Counted from the stretch's first letter, positions 26,485 to 35,743 are shown. The stretch: DNA of 64,000 nucleotides from Croceivirga radicis (GCF_002072105.2 NZ_MTBC01000005.1:124001-188000), one strand, 5' to 3'. Notes: generated by a model from the letters alone, not told the origin. Translations and numbers: made by a program.

Positions 26485-27891
26485 TTACTCCTGCTGAAAT
26501 TTGCTAAACCATAAAAAGAGCAACCCACATAAAATCCAAGCTGGTAGTGTAACAAAAGACAGAAATATTCCAAAATTAACAGAGATTAGGTAACAACCAA
26601 TTGCGCTTATGGCCCATGCTGCCAATACGGATGTATTTACCGCTAAATTCTTTTTTTCTGCATAAAAGGGGATGTGGTTCCATTTAGCGCCAAAAAAGTA
26701 CTCAAATACAATTATAGCACCTACTGGCGCTAAAATAAAGCCATATAATGCCACAAAGTCTAAAAGTTTCATGGCAAATGCAGGAAAAAGACCTGCAATT
26801 GTAGCAATACTACCGGCTAATATGGTAACCCAAAATGTTGAGGTTTTTGGTAAAATTGCCTGGAAAGCCAAACCAGCCCTATAAATAGTAGGGTTGGCAG
26901 TGGTCCAACCTGCTAAAACTACCGCTATAATTCCAAAAAAACCAATTGCATTATAGGCTAATGGTCCTGGTGCAACAGTTGGCGCTTCGCCGTTTGCAAG
27001 CATAGCTTGGGCTTCCGCAGAATTTAAATAAACAGCATATAGCAGCGCTGCTGCTATCCATGCCATAAAGTGGCCAACATACATACCGGCAGCCGTAGTC
27101 CACCCAACATTCGGTTTTTTTGCAAATCTAAATACGGATAAATCAGACATACCAATATGCATAGCAGCATTGGCAAACCAAGACCAAATAGCAACATGCC
27201 AGAATGTATACTTTATTTGTCCGGGAAATGGCTCGCTTCCTTCTCCCCAAATGGCCCAGAATTCAGAAAAACTATTTATTTCCAATTGATTTAAGGCAAC
27301 TATACCAGAAACTAAAAAGGCCAATACAATAATGGGAGACATCCAGTTGGCTGCTTTAGAAACCGTTTCATACCCTTTGGCGGCTATCAAGGAAATAACA
27401 ATACCTATTAATAAAACTATGATTACCCACGTTGGTCCGTTAGGCATAGTATCCGTAAGTTTGGGCATTTCCATATTAAAAGGAATACCAACCGCAGTGG
27501 CAGATATGGTAATCATGGAACCGGCAAGAAAGCAAAACAGAATTCCATTGGCTAGATTATAGAGAATAACCAATTTTTTACCACATATCTTCTCTAGATG
27601 ATAATAAAGTGTAAGTCTGTATTTAACTGCAATTTCTGCTGTTAAAAATCGCCAGCTCAACACCGCCAAAAAGTTACCTAAGAGCAAACCAATAATTAGG
27701 TCAAATGCACTTACCCCGGTAGTTAAGAATAAGGGGCCAATTACAAACTCGGTACCTGCGGCATGTTCCCCGGCATACATGCCCAAAAAGTTTTTCCACC
27801 CTTTCCATTTGGATTGTGGTACTGGGGTTCTCTCAAATTCACCGCCCGCTATTTCTTCTATGACTACTTGTTCGTTACTAATTTGGCTCAT
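26485..27891 (-). CDS. NCS1-family (cytosine/purine permease-like) transporter in the rhamnose operon
   Basis: 468 residues, about 12 hydrophobic helices, with the N-terminal NCS1 signature region (NFLGMYAGEHAAGTEFVIGP). The annotated family moves nucleobases, hydantoins or vitamins with Na+ or H+. Here it is the last gene of a rhamnose catabolic operon, 26 bp after lldD. No nucleobase gene is nearby and no RhaT-like sugar porter is present. Rhamnose or L-lactate transport is therefore a reasonable hypothesis, but rests on context alone. Confidence 0.8.
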   Translation of the reverse strand: MSQISNEQVVIEEIAGGEFERTPVPQSKWKGWKNFLGMYAGEHAAGTEFVIGPLFLTTGVSAFDLIIGLLLGNFLAVLSWRFLTAEIAVKYRLTLYYHLEKICGKKLVILYNLANGILFCFLAGSMITISATAVGIPFNMEMPKLTDTMPNGPTWVIIVLLIGIVISLIAAKGYETVSKAANWMSPIIVLAFLVSGIVALNQLEINSFSEFWAIWGEGSEPFPGQIKYTFWHVAIWSWFANAAMHIGMSDLSVFRFAKKPNVGWTTAAGMYVGHFMAWIAAALLYAVYLNSAEAQAMLANGEAPTVAPGPLAYNAIGFFGIIAVVLAGWTTANPTIYRAGLAFQAILPKTSTFWVTILAGSIATIAGLFPAFAMKLLDFVALYGFILAPVGAIIVFEYFFGAKWNHIPFYAEKKNLAVNTSVLAAWAISAIGCYLISVNFGIFLSFVTLPAWILCGLLFLWFSKFQQE

Positions 27892-27917
27892 GGTTATTCC
27901 GTTTGTTTGCAGTTGTT

Positions 27918-29063
27918 CTAAAGTATAAAATTGGGCAGGTCAGTTACTTTTTCGCAGCAAAGTTGCTCTAAGACTTGTTGTAATTGTGTTTTTAGCATGG
28001 CCATTGTATGGTTGCCACCTTTGTTGCCTAAAGCTCCAACGCCGTACATAAAGGACCTCCCCAGAAAGGTAAATTCGGCGCCGCTAGCCAATGCTCTGGC
28101 AATATCTGGCCCGGACCGCATGCCACTATCCATCATAATGGTAATTTGGTCGTTGTATTTTTCACTGATTCGTTTTAAGGGAGCAATAGCCGCTTCACCG
28201 GCATCCAATTGCCTACCGCCATGATTGGAAACAATTATTCCGTCAAAACCTAATCTTATTGCAGCTAAGGCATCTTCTTCGCTAGCTACACCCTTTAAGA
28301 TCAGTTTACCTTTCCATTTATCTCGAATTGGTTTAATTCTTTCTTCATTCAATCGCCCAGAAAAGGTTTGATCCATAAACTGCCCAAGTTGTTTAAGATT
28401 TAAACCTTCTGGTGTATATGGTTTTAAGGTTTCAAAAGTGGGAGTGCCATATTTTAAAGTATTAATCGCCCAATGCGGCCTACCTAAAATTTGTAAAATA
28501 TTGGCTAGGGTCATTTTTGGTGGCAGAGCCAAACCATTTCTAAAATCTCTTGGTCTATATCCAAAGGTGGGTACATCGCATAATAGAACCAGAACAGGAA
28601 CCTCTGCGGCCGCAGCTCTATCCAAAATATTATTTCTTAAAGTATCCTCTGCCGGATTATAAAGTTGAAACCAAGCGTTTCCATTTGTTAATTCGCTTGC
28701 CCGCTCAATATTCATAGTTGTTACCGTACTAAGAATAAAAGGTAGGTTGTGTTTCAATGCGGCCTTGGCCAGAATCTCGGGAGAATTTGGCCACATTAGA
28801 CCTTGAAGGCCAACTGGGGCAACACCAAATGGGGCATCATAGGTTTTACCAAATAATGTGGTTTTCAAATTTGCCCCTTTATATTCCCTTATGTATCTAG
28901 GTTTTAATTTTACCTCTCTAAGTTCCGCAGTATTTCTGTGCAGGTTAATATCTTCATTGCATCCGCCATCTAGATATTCAAAAGCAAACCGAGGCATTTT
29001 TTTATAGGCCTTTGCTCGTAAATCTTCCATTGAAGGATATTTTGTGTCAAAATCAAAGGCCAT
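27918..29063 (-). CDS. lldD: FMN-dependent L-lactate dehydrogenase
   Basis: 381 residues of the alpha-hydroxyacid dehydrogenase family. Oxidises L-lactate to pyruvate, electrons going to the respiratory chain. The active-site His and Arg lie in VSNHGGRQLD, with the FMN-binding lysine in KGKLILKGVAS and YLDGGCNED near the start. Its place in the operon makes sense: the aldolase/dehydrogenase yields L-lactaldehyde then L-lactate, and this enzyme feeds it to pyruvate. It is 2 bp from the kinase gene. Confidence 0.9.
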   Translation of the reverse strand: MAFDFDTKYPSMEDLRAKAYKKMPRFAFEYLDGGCNEDINLHRNTAELREVKLKPRYIREYKGANLKTTLFGKTYDAPFGVAPVGLQGLMWPNSPEILAKAALKHNLPFILSTVTTMNIERASELTNGNAWFQLYNPAEDTLRNNILDRAAAAEVPVLVLLCDVPTFGYRPRDFRNGLALPPKMTLANILQILGRPHWAINTLKYGTPTFETLKPYTPEGLNLKQLGQFMDQTFSGRLNEERIKPIRDKWKGKLILKGVASEEDALAAIRLGFDGIIVSNHGGRQLDAGEAAIAPLKRISEKYNDQITIMMDSGMRSGPDIARALASGAEFTFLGRSFMYGVGALGNKGGNHTMAMLKTQLQQVLEQLCCEKVTDLPNFIL

Positions 29064-29065
29064 AT

Positions 29066-30439
29066 TTAAGTGGTTATAAGTGGGCTATGTTTTTTTAATG
29101 CGTAATTTTTATGTAAAAATTGCCCGTCTAATTTTACATTAGAAATAGCAATTGCCGCCCCTAGGGCAGAGCCTAAAGAAGCATCTGTTGTTTTTATTTT
29201 CATGGAAGGAAGCGCCCTAGAAAGTAATTCTACAAAAATTAGGTTATTGGCGAATCCACCATCCATATACAGGTTGGTGATTACATCCTGACCTATGGCT
29301 TTTTTTATGTAAGAAACTTGTAGTTCTACTAGTTCTAAGACCAATTGATGGTAGGCTACCTCATAAGATTTAAATGGAATATGGATTTGTTGGTCAGAAT
29401 TTGAATTTTCTATTTGTTGTGACGTAAAATAGTGGGAGTTACCCGTAGTTAGATTATCGATTATATGCGAATCAAAAGCTACTTTTTTATGATAATCTAC
29501 AGGCTTATTGAAATAGTTGGCCAGCCATTCGGTTTTTGTATTGTAAAGATGGCCTAAAAATAATCTGGATGCTTTTACGGGTTCGCCATTTATGCGCATA
29601 TAATTAATGCAATTATCCGCTACATCATTTTTAGATAGTATGCCATTAGAAAAAGGATTAAGGCAAATGCTCCATGTGCCTGTAGAAAGAAGAACAAACT
29701 TGCTGTCTATGCTTCTAACATAAGGCAACAATGCTGAAGAACTATCATGAATGCCTACACCAATTTTTAAGCGTTTTTGGTTGTATTTCATATTTATACT
29801 GGTCTCTGCAGCAACTATAGGAGCAAGTTTTTCATGTATACCTTCTTGGTAAACCCAGCTGTGATAATCTTGTTTATCATAATCCCAAAGCGCTGTGTGG
29901 CAACCAATACTGGTATATTCGCTTACCGGTATTCCTGTGAACATATAACTTAAATACTGGGGTAAATGCATAGACCATTTGATTTTTTTATACAAATGGG
30001 GCTTTTGGTGTTTTAACCAATACAACTGCATTCCAGCGTTTAACATACCACTATTGGTAGTTCCGGTTGTTTGTCCAAAGGCCAATTCAGGTCCATACGT
30101 TTTATAGAAAGTAGCAATAAGGTCTTTAGGAAGCTCTTTGGTATAGTTATAGAGCGGGGCGATTACTTGTCCTCTTTCATTTAAGTGAACCCAACTGGCA
30201 CCATAGGATGAAAAATTTATGGACGTTATATCATATTTCTTAGCATTTAAAATTTCATGGAAAACAGCCTTCATCCAACGGTGTAGTGCATCTATGTTTT
30301 CGGTTGGGTAACCGTCTTCATCTACAATTTGCTCTAACTCGATGTATCGTCTATAAACTTCCTTGAAATTGGTATCAAAAAGAAAAAATTTCTTATTGGT
30401 TTTACCAATATCAAATACCGCTGTAACCTCTTTCAACAT
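29066..30439 (-). CDS. rhaB: L-rhamnulokinase (FGGY family)
   Basis: 457 residues. ATP-dependent kinase with the N-terminal phosphate-binding motif DIGKTNKKFFLFD and the C-terminal adenosine-site glycines (YMDGGFANN, LGSALGAA). The FGGY family covers many sugars; position between the rhamnose isomerase and aldolase functions assigns it to L-rhamnulose. It is 9 bp from the isomerase gene. Confidence 0.87.
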   Translation of the reverse strand: MLKEVTAVFDIGKTNKKFFLFDTNFKEVYRRYIELEQIVDEDGYPTENIDALHRWMKAVFHEILNAKKYDITSINFSSYGASWVHLNERGQVIAPLYNYTKELPKDLIATFYKTYGPELAFGQTTGTTNSGMLNAGMQLYWLKHQKPHLYKKIKWSMHLPQYLSYMFTGIPVSEYTSIGCHTALWDYDKQDYHSWVYQEGIHEKLAPIVAAETSINMKYNQKRLKIGVGIHDSSSALLPYVRSIDSKFVLLSTGTWSICLNPFSNGILSKNDVADNCINYMRINGEPVKASRLFLGHLYNTKTEWLANYFNKPVDYHKKVAFDSHIIDNLTTGNSHYFTSQQIENSNSDQQIHIPFKSYEVAYHQLVLELVELQVSYIKKAIGQDVITNLYMDGGFANNLIFVELLSRALPSMKIKTTDASLGSALGAAIAISNVKLDGQFLHKNYALKKHSPLITT

Positions 30440-30448
30440 AGTTATATT

Positions 30449-31729
30449 TTATAATCCGGAAGCCACGGAATTCTTGCCTCTAATATCAATTAAACTTTGT
30501 CTAATTTGCAAGTTTCTATAGGTTTCTATGGGGGTTACGGCACCGCCAGCGTTAATTCTAGCCTGAGCTACCAAGGGTCTTACATCTGTATTATAAGCAG
30601 CATGTAATATCTCTTGACATGCAACTACGTCATGTTCTTGTTGAGCGGCTTTCAATTTTGTTTGGTCTACCAATAATGCCTTTGCATATGCAATTTGGAT
30701 TGCTTCCAATGATTGCATTAGATCCTCCAAAGGGTCCTTGGTATTATGGCTGGCATCTATCATCCAAGCTGGGTATGGGTTCTGTTTATTGTTCTCTATA
30801 CCATATACCAACTCGTTAAAAATAAGGAACAGGCTATACGGTTTTATGCTACCTACGGTTACATCATCATCTCCATATTTACTATCGTTAAAATGAAACC
30901 CACCTAGCTTGCCTTTTAGCATTAAAGTGGCAACAATTTGTTCTATGTTGGTATTGGGCAAATGATGCCCTAAATCTACCAAAGTGTACGCTTTGGGGCC
31001 ACATGCGTTTGCTAGCATAAAAGAGGTGCCCCAATCTTGAATTACGGTACTATAAAAATTGGGTTCGTAAGGTTTGTATTCTATAAATAATTTCCAGTCT
31101 TCTGGTAAGTACTTGTAAATTTCTTTTAAGCTATCCTCTGTATGGGACAGTGCCGTTTGAAAGTTATTTTGCCCTGGAAAATTAGCACCATCTGCCAGCC
31201 ATACGGTTAAACTCTTGGAGCCTAAATCGTTACCAATTTTTATGACTTCTTTATTGTGTGCTATAGCTTGTTCCCTAACGGCTTTGTTAGTATTGCAAAG
31301 CGAACCAAATTTATAGCTAAACGCTTGATTCTTTTGGTCTTGAAAAGTATTGGAATTAACCGCGTCAAAAACAATCCTATTTTCTAGGGCTTTTTCTTTA
31401 ATAGCCAAGGTATCCTCGGGGATATCCCATGGAATATGAAGTGAAACAGCTCCCGCGGTTTGCGTGAGTTGGTGTAACAAGCCAATATCTTCAATTTTTT
31501 GTTCTAAAGAGCTGGGCTCGCCCTGATACGAAAATCTGCCAAAACGGGTACCGCCCGCACCTAGCGCCCAACTTGGAATAGCCACTTGAAACGCTACCAA
31601 TTTGTCTACTAGTTCATTAACTTGTAACCCACTTGCATCTAGTTCATTTGCCAGAAAATCAAAACGTGCATGGTGTTGCGTAATTTTCTTTTGGTTTGTA
31701 TTATATATTTGGTCTTTAGAAATCTTCAT
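30449..31729 (-). CDS. rhaI: L-rhamnose isomerase (Pseudomonas stutzeri type)
   Basis: 426 residues, TIM-barrel sugar isomerase of the RhaI type (not E. coli RhaA). Converts L-rhamnose to L-rhamnulose with Mn2+. Metal-site motifs are visible: FIEYKPYEP, LVDLGHHLPN and FHFNDSKYGDDD. It is separated from the upstream aldolase gene by 78 bp holding a hairpin. Confidence 0.9.
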   Translation of the reverse strand: MKISKDQIYNTNQKKITQHHARFDFLANELDASGLQVNELVDKLVAFQVAIPSWALGAGGTRFGRFSYQGEPSSLEQKIEDIGLLHQLTQTAGAVSLHIPWDIPEDTLAIKEKALENRIVFDAVNSNTFQDQKNQAFSYKFGSLCNTNKAVREQAIAHNKEVIKIGNDLGSKSLTVWLADGANFPGQNNFQTALSHTEDSLKEIYKYLPEDWKLFIEYKPYEPNFYSTVIQDWGTSFMLANACGPKAYTLVDLGHHLPNTNIEQIVATLMLKGKLGGFHFNDSKYGDDDVTVGSIKPYSLFLIFNELVYGIENNKQNPYPAWMIDASHNTKDPLEDLMQSLEAIQIAYAKALLVDQTKLKAAQQEHDVVACQEILHAAYNTDVRPLVAQARINAGGAVTPIETYRNLQIRQSLIDIRGKNSVASGL

Positions 31730-31748
31730 GCGTTTAGTTTGTCTTAGG

Positions 31749-31775
31749 TGCTTAGCTAATTAGCAACGCTAAGCA
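31749..31775 (-). other. Intercistronic hairpin in the rhamnose operon
   Basis: TGCTTAGC / GCTAAGCA, perfect 8-bp stem with an 11-nt loop that itself contains part of an alternative palindrome GCTAATTAGC. It lies between the aldolase gene and rhaI. No T-run, so a processing or stability element is likelier than a terminator. Confidence 0.45.
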
Positions 31776-31807
31776 TATGATAAGTTAATTAAATTATCCT
31801 AAGGAGA

Positions 31808-33907
31808 TTATCTTACAAATGCATTTGCCATACCGCCATCTACATTTATAATATTTCCTGTGGTTTTGGTTAATATACCCACAAGAGCAAAAACGCCATC
31901 GGCAATATCTGCAGGATAAATAATCTTATTTAAAAGGTTTCTTTTGGCATAGTGGGCCGGTAATTCATCTACAGATATACCATAAGCCTTGGCTCTGCCT
32001 TCTGCCCAATCTCCTTCCCATATTTTACTACCAACTATGACACCATCTGGATTTACGGTATTAACGCGAATATCATCTGAACCTAATTCTGCGGCCAAAA
32101 GTCTTACCATATGTTGTTGTGCTGCTTTTGCGGTACCATAACCTACATTATTAGGACCAGATACCAATCCGTTTTTACTGGCTATACTTATAAAATCGCC
32201 CCCTAATCCTTGTTGCTTTAACAGGGCAACCGCTTGTTTTGCTAGCTCAAACTGGCCTTTTACCAAAACATTTTGTAAAAGGTCCCAATCTTGTTCTGTG
32301 TGGGCTTCTAGTGGTTTACTAATGGCCAATCCGGCACTGTGTACCACAATGTCTATTCCTCCAAATTCTAGACAGGCCTTTTTATAAGCTTGGGCTATGG
32401 AATTTGCATTGGTAACATCGCAAACGGCATAGGTTGCAACATCTCTTTTATAGGTAGCTTCAGCTTCTTTTAAACGGTCTTCGGCAATATCCGTTAAAAC
32501 AATGTTGGCCCCTTCTTCTGCTAGTTTGTCCGCAATGGCTTTTCCTATACCTCCACCGGCTCCAGTAACCAAGGCCACTTTTCTAGATAAAGGTTTTTCT
32601 TTGGGCATGCGTTGTAGCTTGGCCTCTTCTAACAGCCAATACTCTATATCAAAAGCTTCTTGTCTGGGCAAAGAGGTGTAAGCACTAATAGCCTCTGCGC
32701 CCCGCATTACATTAATTGCATTAATATAAAACTCGCTAGCCACACGGGTGGTCTGTTTGTTTTTTGCAAAACTGAACATTCCTACTCCAGGATAGATAAT
32801 AATTACCGGATTTGGGTCTCGCATTGCCGGGCTATTATCTCGTTTACAGGTATTGTAATAGGTAGCGTATTCTTGTCTGTATTTTTCGAATGCAGGCTTT
32901 AATTTGTCCAAAACAGCCTCAGAATTAGAAAAATCCTCGTCTGTACCCAAGTCCAATACCAACGGCTGTATTTTAGTCCTTAAAAAATGGTCTGGGCAAG
33001 AGGTACCCATTGGCGCCAATTTATATAAATCGTTGCTATTAATATACTCTAAAACAACATCGCTATCAGAAAAATGGCCAATCATCCTATTTTCAGAAGA
33101 ACATAGGCCACGTAGCAATGGCATTAACTGGGCTGCTTTTTCTTTACGTATGTCTGCTGCTAAAGATTGTACTTTTTGCCCACCAAATACACTGCCTTTT
33201 TCTTTTATTTTTTTGGTAATGTATTCAGAGGCCATCTCAATTACTTCTAGGCTATTCATATAACATTCATAAGAAGTGTCGCCCCATGTAAATAATCCAT
33301 GGCTACCTAGAACAATGCCCCTAATTCCCGGGTTATCGTTAAGGCACTTTTCTAACTGTAATCCTAAATCAAAACCTGGTCTTTGCCAAGGTACCCAACC
33401 CATGGTATCTCCCCATATTTCTTTGGTAACCTTTTCGCTATCTTTTGCTGCAGCTACAGCAATTAATGCATCCGGATGTAAATGATCTATATGTTTAAAA
33501 GGTAGTAGGCCATGTAAGGGGGTGTCTATAGATGGCGCTCTACTATCTAAATCGTATATGCAATGATTAAATAAGCCAACCATGCGGTCTTCGTCATGAA
33601 GCCCTTTGTAAACTTTTTTGAGGTTTCTAAGTCTTTCGGTATACAGGCCTGCTATTCCAGCCCTATTTAAAGTGCCAATATCGCCACCGGAACCTTTGAT
33701 CCACATTACTTCTACCTCCTCGTTGGTTAGTGGGTCTTTTTCTATGGTTTTACAACTGGTATTTCCTCCACCGTAATTGGTAATACGTAAATCTGCTCCT
33801 AAAATGTTGGAACGATATAGAAAAAGCGCTACTTGGTCGTCTCCCAATTCTGCAGCTTTTTGCTCATTCCATAGATAGTTTACGTGTTTAAAGGTTTTTA
33901 TGGACAT
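31808..33907 (-). CDS. Bifunctional rhamnulose-1-phosphate aldolase / L-lactaldehyde dehydrogenase
   Basis: 699 residues. The N-terminal part (about 1-400) is a class II aldolase/AraD-like domain with zinc-site histidines (HGLLPFKHIDHLHPDA, GSHGLFTWG) that splits rhamnulose 1-phosphate into DHAP and L-lactaldehyde. The C-terminal part (about 440-699) is a short-chain dehydrogenase with VTGAGGGIGKAIA, SAGLA and the catalytic YGTAK, oxidising lactaldehyde to L-lactate. This is the RhaEW type of fusion known from several phyla. It is the first gene of the operon, behind a palindrome at 33997-34018. Confidence 0.92.
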   Translation of the reverse strand: MSIKTFKHVNYLWNEQKAAELGDDQVALFLYRSNILGADLRITNYGGGNTSCKTIEKDPLTNEEVEVMWIKGSGGDIGTLNRAGIAGLYTERLRNLKKVYKGLHDEDRMVGLFNHCIYDLDSRAPSIDTPLHGLLPFKHIDHLHPDALIAVAAAKDSEKVTKEIWGDTMGWVPWQRPGFDLGLQLEKCLNDNPGIRGIVLGSHGLFTWGDTSYECYMNSLEVIEMASEYITKKIKEKGSVFGGQKVQSLAADIRKEKAAQLMPLLRGLCSSENRMIGHFSDSDVVLEYINSNDLYKLAPMGTSCPDHFLRTKIQPLVLDLGTDEDFSNSEAVLDKLKPAFEKYRQEYATYYNTCKRDNSPAMRDPNPVIIIYPGVGMFSFAKNKQTTRVASEFYINAINVMRGAEAISAYTSLPRQEAFDIEYWLLEEAKLQRMPKEKPLSRKVALVTGAGGGIGKAIADKLAEEGANIVLTDIAEDRLKEAEATYKRDVATYAVCDVTNANSIAQAYKKACLEFGGIDIVVHSAGLAISKPLEAHTEQDWDLLQNVLVKGQFELAKQAVALLKQQGLGGDFISIASKNGLVSGPNNVGYGTAKAAQQHMVRLLAAELGSDDIRVNTVNPDGVIVGSKIWEGDWAEGRAKAYGISVDELPAHYAKRNLLNKIIYPADIADGVFALVGILTKTTGNIINVDGGMANAFVR

Positions 33908-33996
33908 CAGAAGTTCTATTTTATATGGTTTAGGGTAAAAGTAATTCCTGAGGCATTTTTAAGTGTCCTGTACTGTTCTGTTTTAATTTTATTACA

Positions 33997-34018
33997 TAAC
34001 GGAAAAAGTAATCCGTTA
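33997..34018. promoter_or_regulatory. Palindromic candidate operator of the rhamnose operon
   Basis: TAACGGA - 8 bp - TCCGTTA, perfect inverted repeat, 90 bp upstream of the operon's first start codon. It differs from the AraR-like palindromes. No rhamnose regulator gene is in the window. Confidence 0.5.
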
Positions 34019-34205
34019 CACCCTTAATATAAATACTTTCAATTGTTTAATGGGCTATTTTACAATGATTAAGTTGGTGCATAAAATGAAAGGTTTACCT
34101 TAGATAGTAATTTTAGGGCTGTTTTAAACGGGTTGTCTAGGTTGTTTTGAACCGTTGGTCAACTAAATTTTTAAGTGCGAAATAGGTTGAGATTTTATAT
34201 TTATT

Positions 34206-34718
34206 ATGATAGTAAGAGAAGTAACTCTAAAAGATATTGATGCGTTAGTGGAATTATCAAAAACTACGTTTTTTGATACGTACGGCGCAAAAAATACCGC
34301 CGCCGACATGAAACACTATTTAGAAACCAATTTTTCTAAAACAGTGCTATGCTCAGAGCTAAAAGATGTAAATGTCTTTTTCTACTTTCTAGAATTAGAA
34401 AACGAAAATGTTGGTTATTTAAAACTTAATGTGGGTAGTGCGCAAACAGAACTCAAAGATGCTAAAAGCCTAGAGATAGAACGTATTTACCTAAAAAAAG
34501 CCTATCAGGGCAAAGGTTTAGGTCTACAACTTTTAAAAAAGGCTATAGCGGTTGCTAAAGAGAAAGCAGTAACCTATATCTGGTTAGGCGTATGGGAAGA
34601 AAACCCAAAGGCAATTCAATTTTACAAAAAGAATGGGTTTGAAGTTTTTGATACGCACACATTTTTACTAGGTTCAGATATGCAAACTGATTTTATGATG
34701 CGATTGAACTTGAAATAA
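34206..34718 (+). CDS. GNAT-family N-acetyltransferase
   Basis: 170 residues. The acetyl-CoA-binding motif is clear: IERIYLKKAYQGKGLG, followed by AIQFYKKNGFEVFD typical of the C-terminal half. It resembles PaiA-type polyamine/small-molecule acetyltransferases, but substrate cannot be read from sequence. Single gene divergent from the rhamnose operon, ending in a long palindrome. Confidence 0.82.
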   Translation: MIVREVTLKDIDALVELSKTTFFDTYGAKNTAADMKHYLETNFSKTVLCSELKDVNVFFYFLELENENVGYLKLNVGSAQTELKDAKSLEIERIYLKKAYQGKGLGLQLLKKAIAVAKEKAVTYIWLGVWEENPKAIQFYKKNGFEVFDTHTFLLGSDMQTDFMMRLNLK

Positions 34719-34783
34719 TCTGATTACTGTATTTTCTAAGTTTTTATAAAACGAATGAATTGCAGGTAACATGCCAAAACTAA

Positions 34784-34825
34784 AAGAAGAAATTTAAGCT
34801 AATTAATTAGCTTAAATTTCTTCTT
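34784..34825. terminator. 42-bp perfect palindrome, probable bidirectional terminator
   Basis: A 17-bp arm (34784-34800, beginning AAGAAGAAATTTAAGCT) repeats inverted at 34809-34825 around AATTAATT, itself palindromic. It lies between the convergent GNAT and AraR-like genes. A/T-rich arms give a purine-rich 5' side and pyrimidine-rich 3' side on both strands. Confidence 0.7.
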
Positions 34826-34885
34826 GTTAGCATTTAGCTACGCTAAATAAAAAGCAAAAATGACTTTTAATTCCTTGTTATATAA

Positions 34886-35620
34886 TTAAAGTTTAAAACT
34901 AAAACCATCTTCCTTGACCTTTTTCTCATATTTATCTTTATCAAAATTATAGAGGTAAGCCCCCTTTCTAGAAACCGTTTTATCTTTTTCTTCTAATTTA
35001 ATTAGAACGTCCAAAGAGTTTATTTTATTGATAAAGTTTCGTTTGTCCAGTTTTTTATCCAAAATGGACTCATATAGGGTTTGTAGCTGGCGCATGGTAA
35101 ATTTTTCGGGTAACAATTCAAAACCAATAGGCTTAGAAAGGGCGCGTCTTCTTAACCTGGCTATTGCTTTATCTACCATGTCTTGGTGGTCAAATATCAG
35201 TTTGGGAGCTTCATCTAAATCAAACCATTTAGCAGAATCTAATTGTATACCATCAAACTGGTGGTTGGCTACGTCTATCAAAGCAAAGTAAGATACAGAA
35301 ATGGCTCGCTGCCCTGGGTCACGGTCCACTTTACTATAGGTGTAGAGCTGTTCCATATAAATATCACTCAATCCGGTAAGTGTATATAAAACCCTTGCGG
35401 CGGTAGTATCTAGGTTTTCATTTTTTTTCATAAATCCACCTATCAAAGACCACTTGCCAAACTCTGGTTCAATATTTCTTTTTACCAATAACAGTTTTAA
35501 TTTGTTTTGGTCAAATCCAAAAATAATACAGTCTACCGCTAGTAAAACTTGGTCTTCTTTTTCATAATAAGTAAGGGGCTGGTCTACGTTCGTGATTTTG
35601 TCCAGTTCTGATTGATTCAT
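34886..35620 (-). CDS. araR: AraR-like Nudix-family transcriptional regulator
   Basis: 244 residues. A Nudix domain (about 25-150) is followed by a winged-helix C-terminal region (about 160-235). The box is degenerate: GGFMKKNENLDTTAARVLYT keeps the first Glu and Arg, but the REUxEE glutamates are replaced (R-V-L-Y-T-L), so hydrolysis is unlikely. Nudix proteins of this NrtR type act as the arabinose regulator AraR in Bacteroides. Here it is divergent from an arabinose operon with two palindromes between. L-arabinose is the expected effector. The palindrome nearest its start overlaps its own -7 element, suggesting autoregulation. Confidence 0.88.
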   Translation of the reverse strand: MNQSELDKITNVDQPLTYYEKEDQVLLAVDCIIFGFDQNKLKLLLVKRNIEPEFGKWSLIGGFMKKNENLDTTAARVLYTLTGLSDIYMEQLYTYSKVDRDPGQRAISVSYFALIDVANHQFDGIQLDSAKWFDLDEAPKLIFDHQDMVDKAIARLRRRALSKPIGFELLPEKFTMRQLQTLYESILDKKLDKRNFINKINSLDVLIKLEEKDKTVSRKGAYLYNFDKDKYEKKVKEDGFSFKL

Positions 35621-35659
35621 GTCTAATGTTAATAGCTAATGTTAGTTACGAAAAATGTT

Positions 35660-35678
35660 AAGTGTCAAAAGTACATTT
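35660..35678. promoter_or_regulatory. AraR-like operator 1, overlapping the araR -7 element
   Basis: AAGTGT-n7-ACATTT, fitting AAnTGT-n7-ACAnTT. Bases 35666-35673 read TACTTTTG on the minus strand, an exact TAnnTTTG for araR, 46 bp before its start codon. Confidence 0.7.
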
Positions 35679-35724
35679 TTTTGACCGTTTCTTTGGTAGT
35701 AAGGGTATTCTTTCCTTAATTTAC

Positions 35725-35743
35725 AAATGTAAAACTGACACTT
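35725..35743. promoter_or_regulatory. AraR-like operator 2, upstream of the arabinose operon
   Basis: AAATGT-n7-ACACTT, second copy of the palindrome, 65 bp centre-to-centre from operator 1 and about 65 bp before the first arabinosidase gene. The two sites share extra bases (AAGTGTCA...ACATTT) when one is inverted. Confidence 0.7.
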
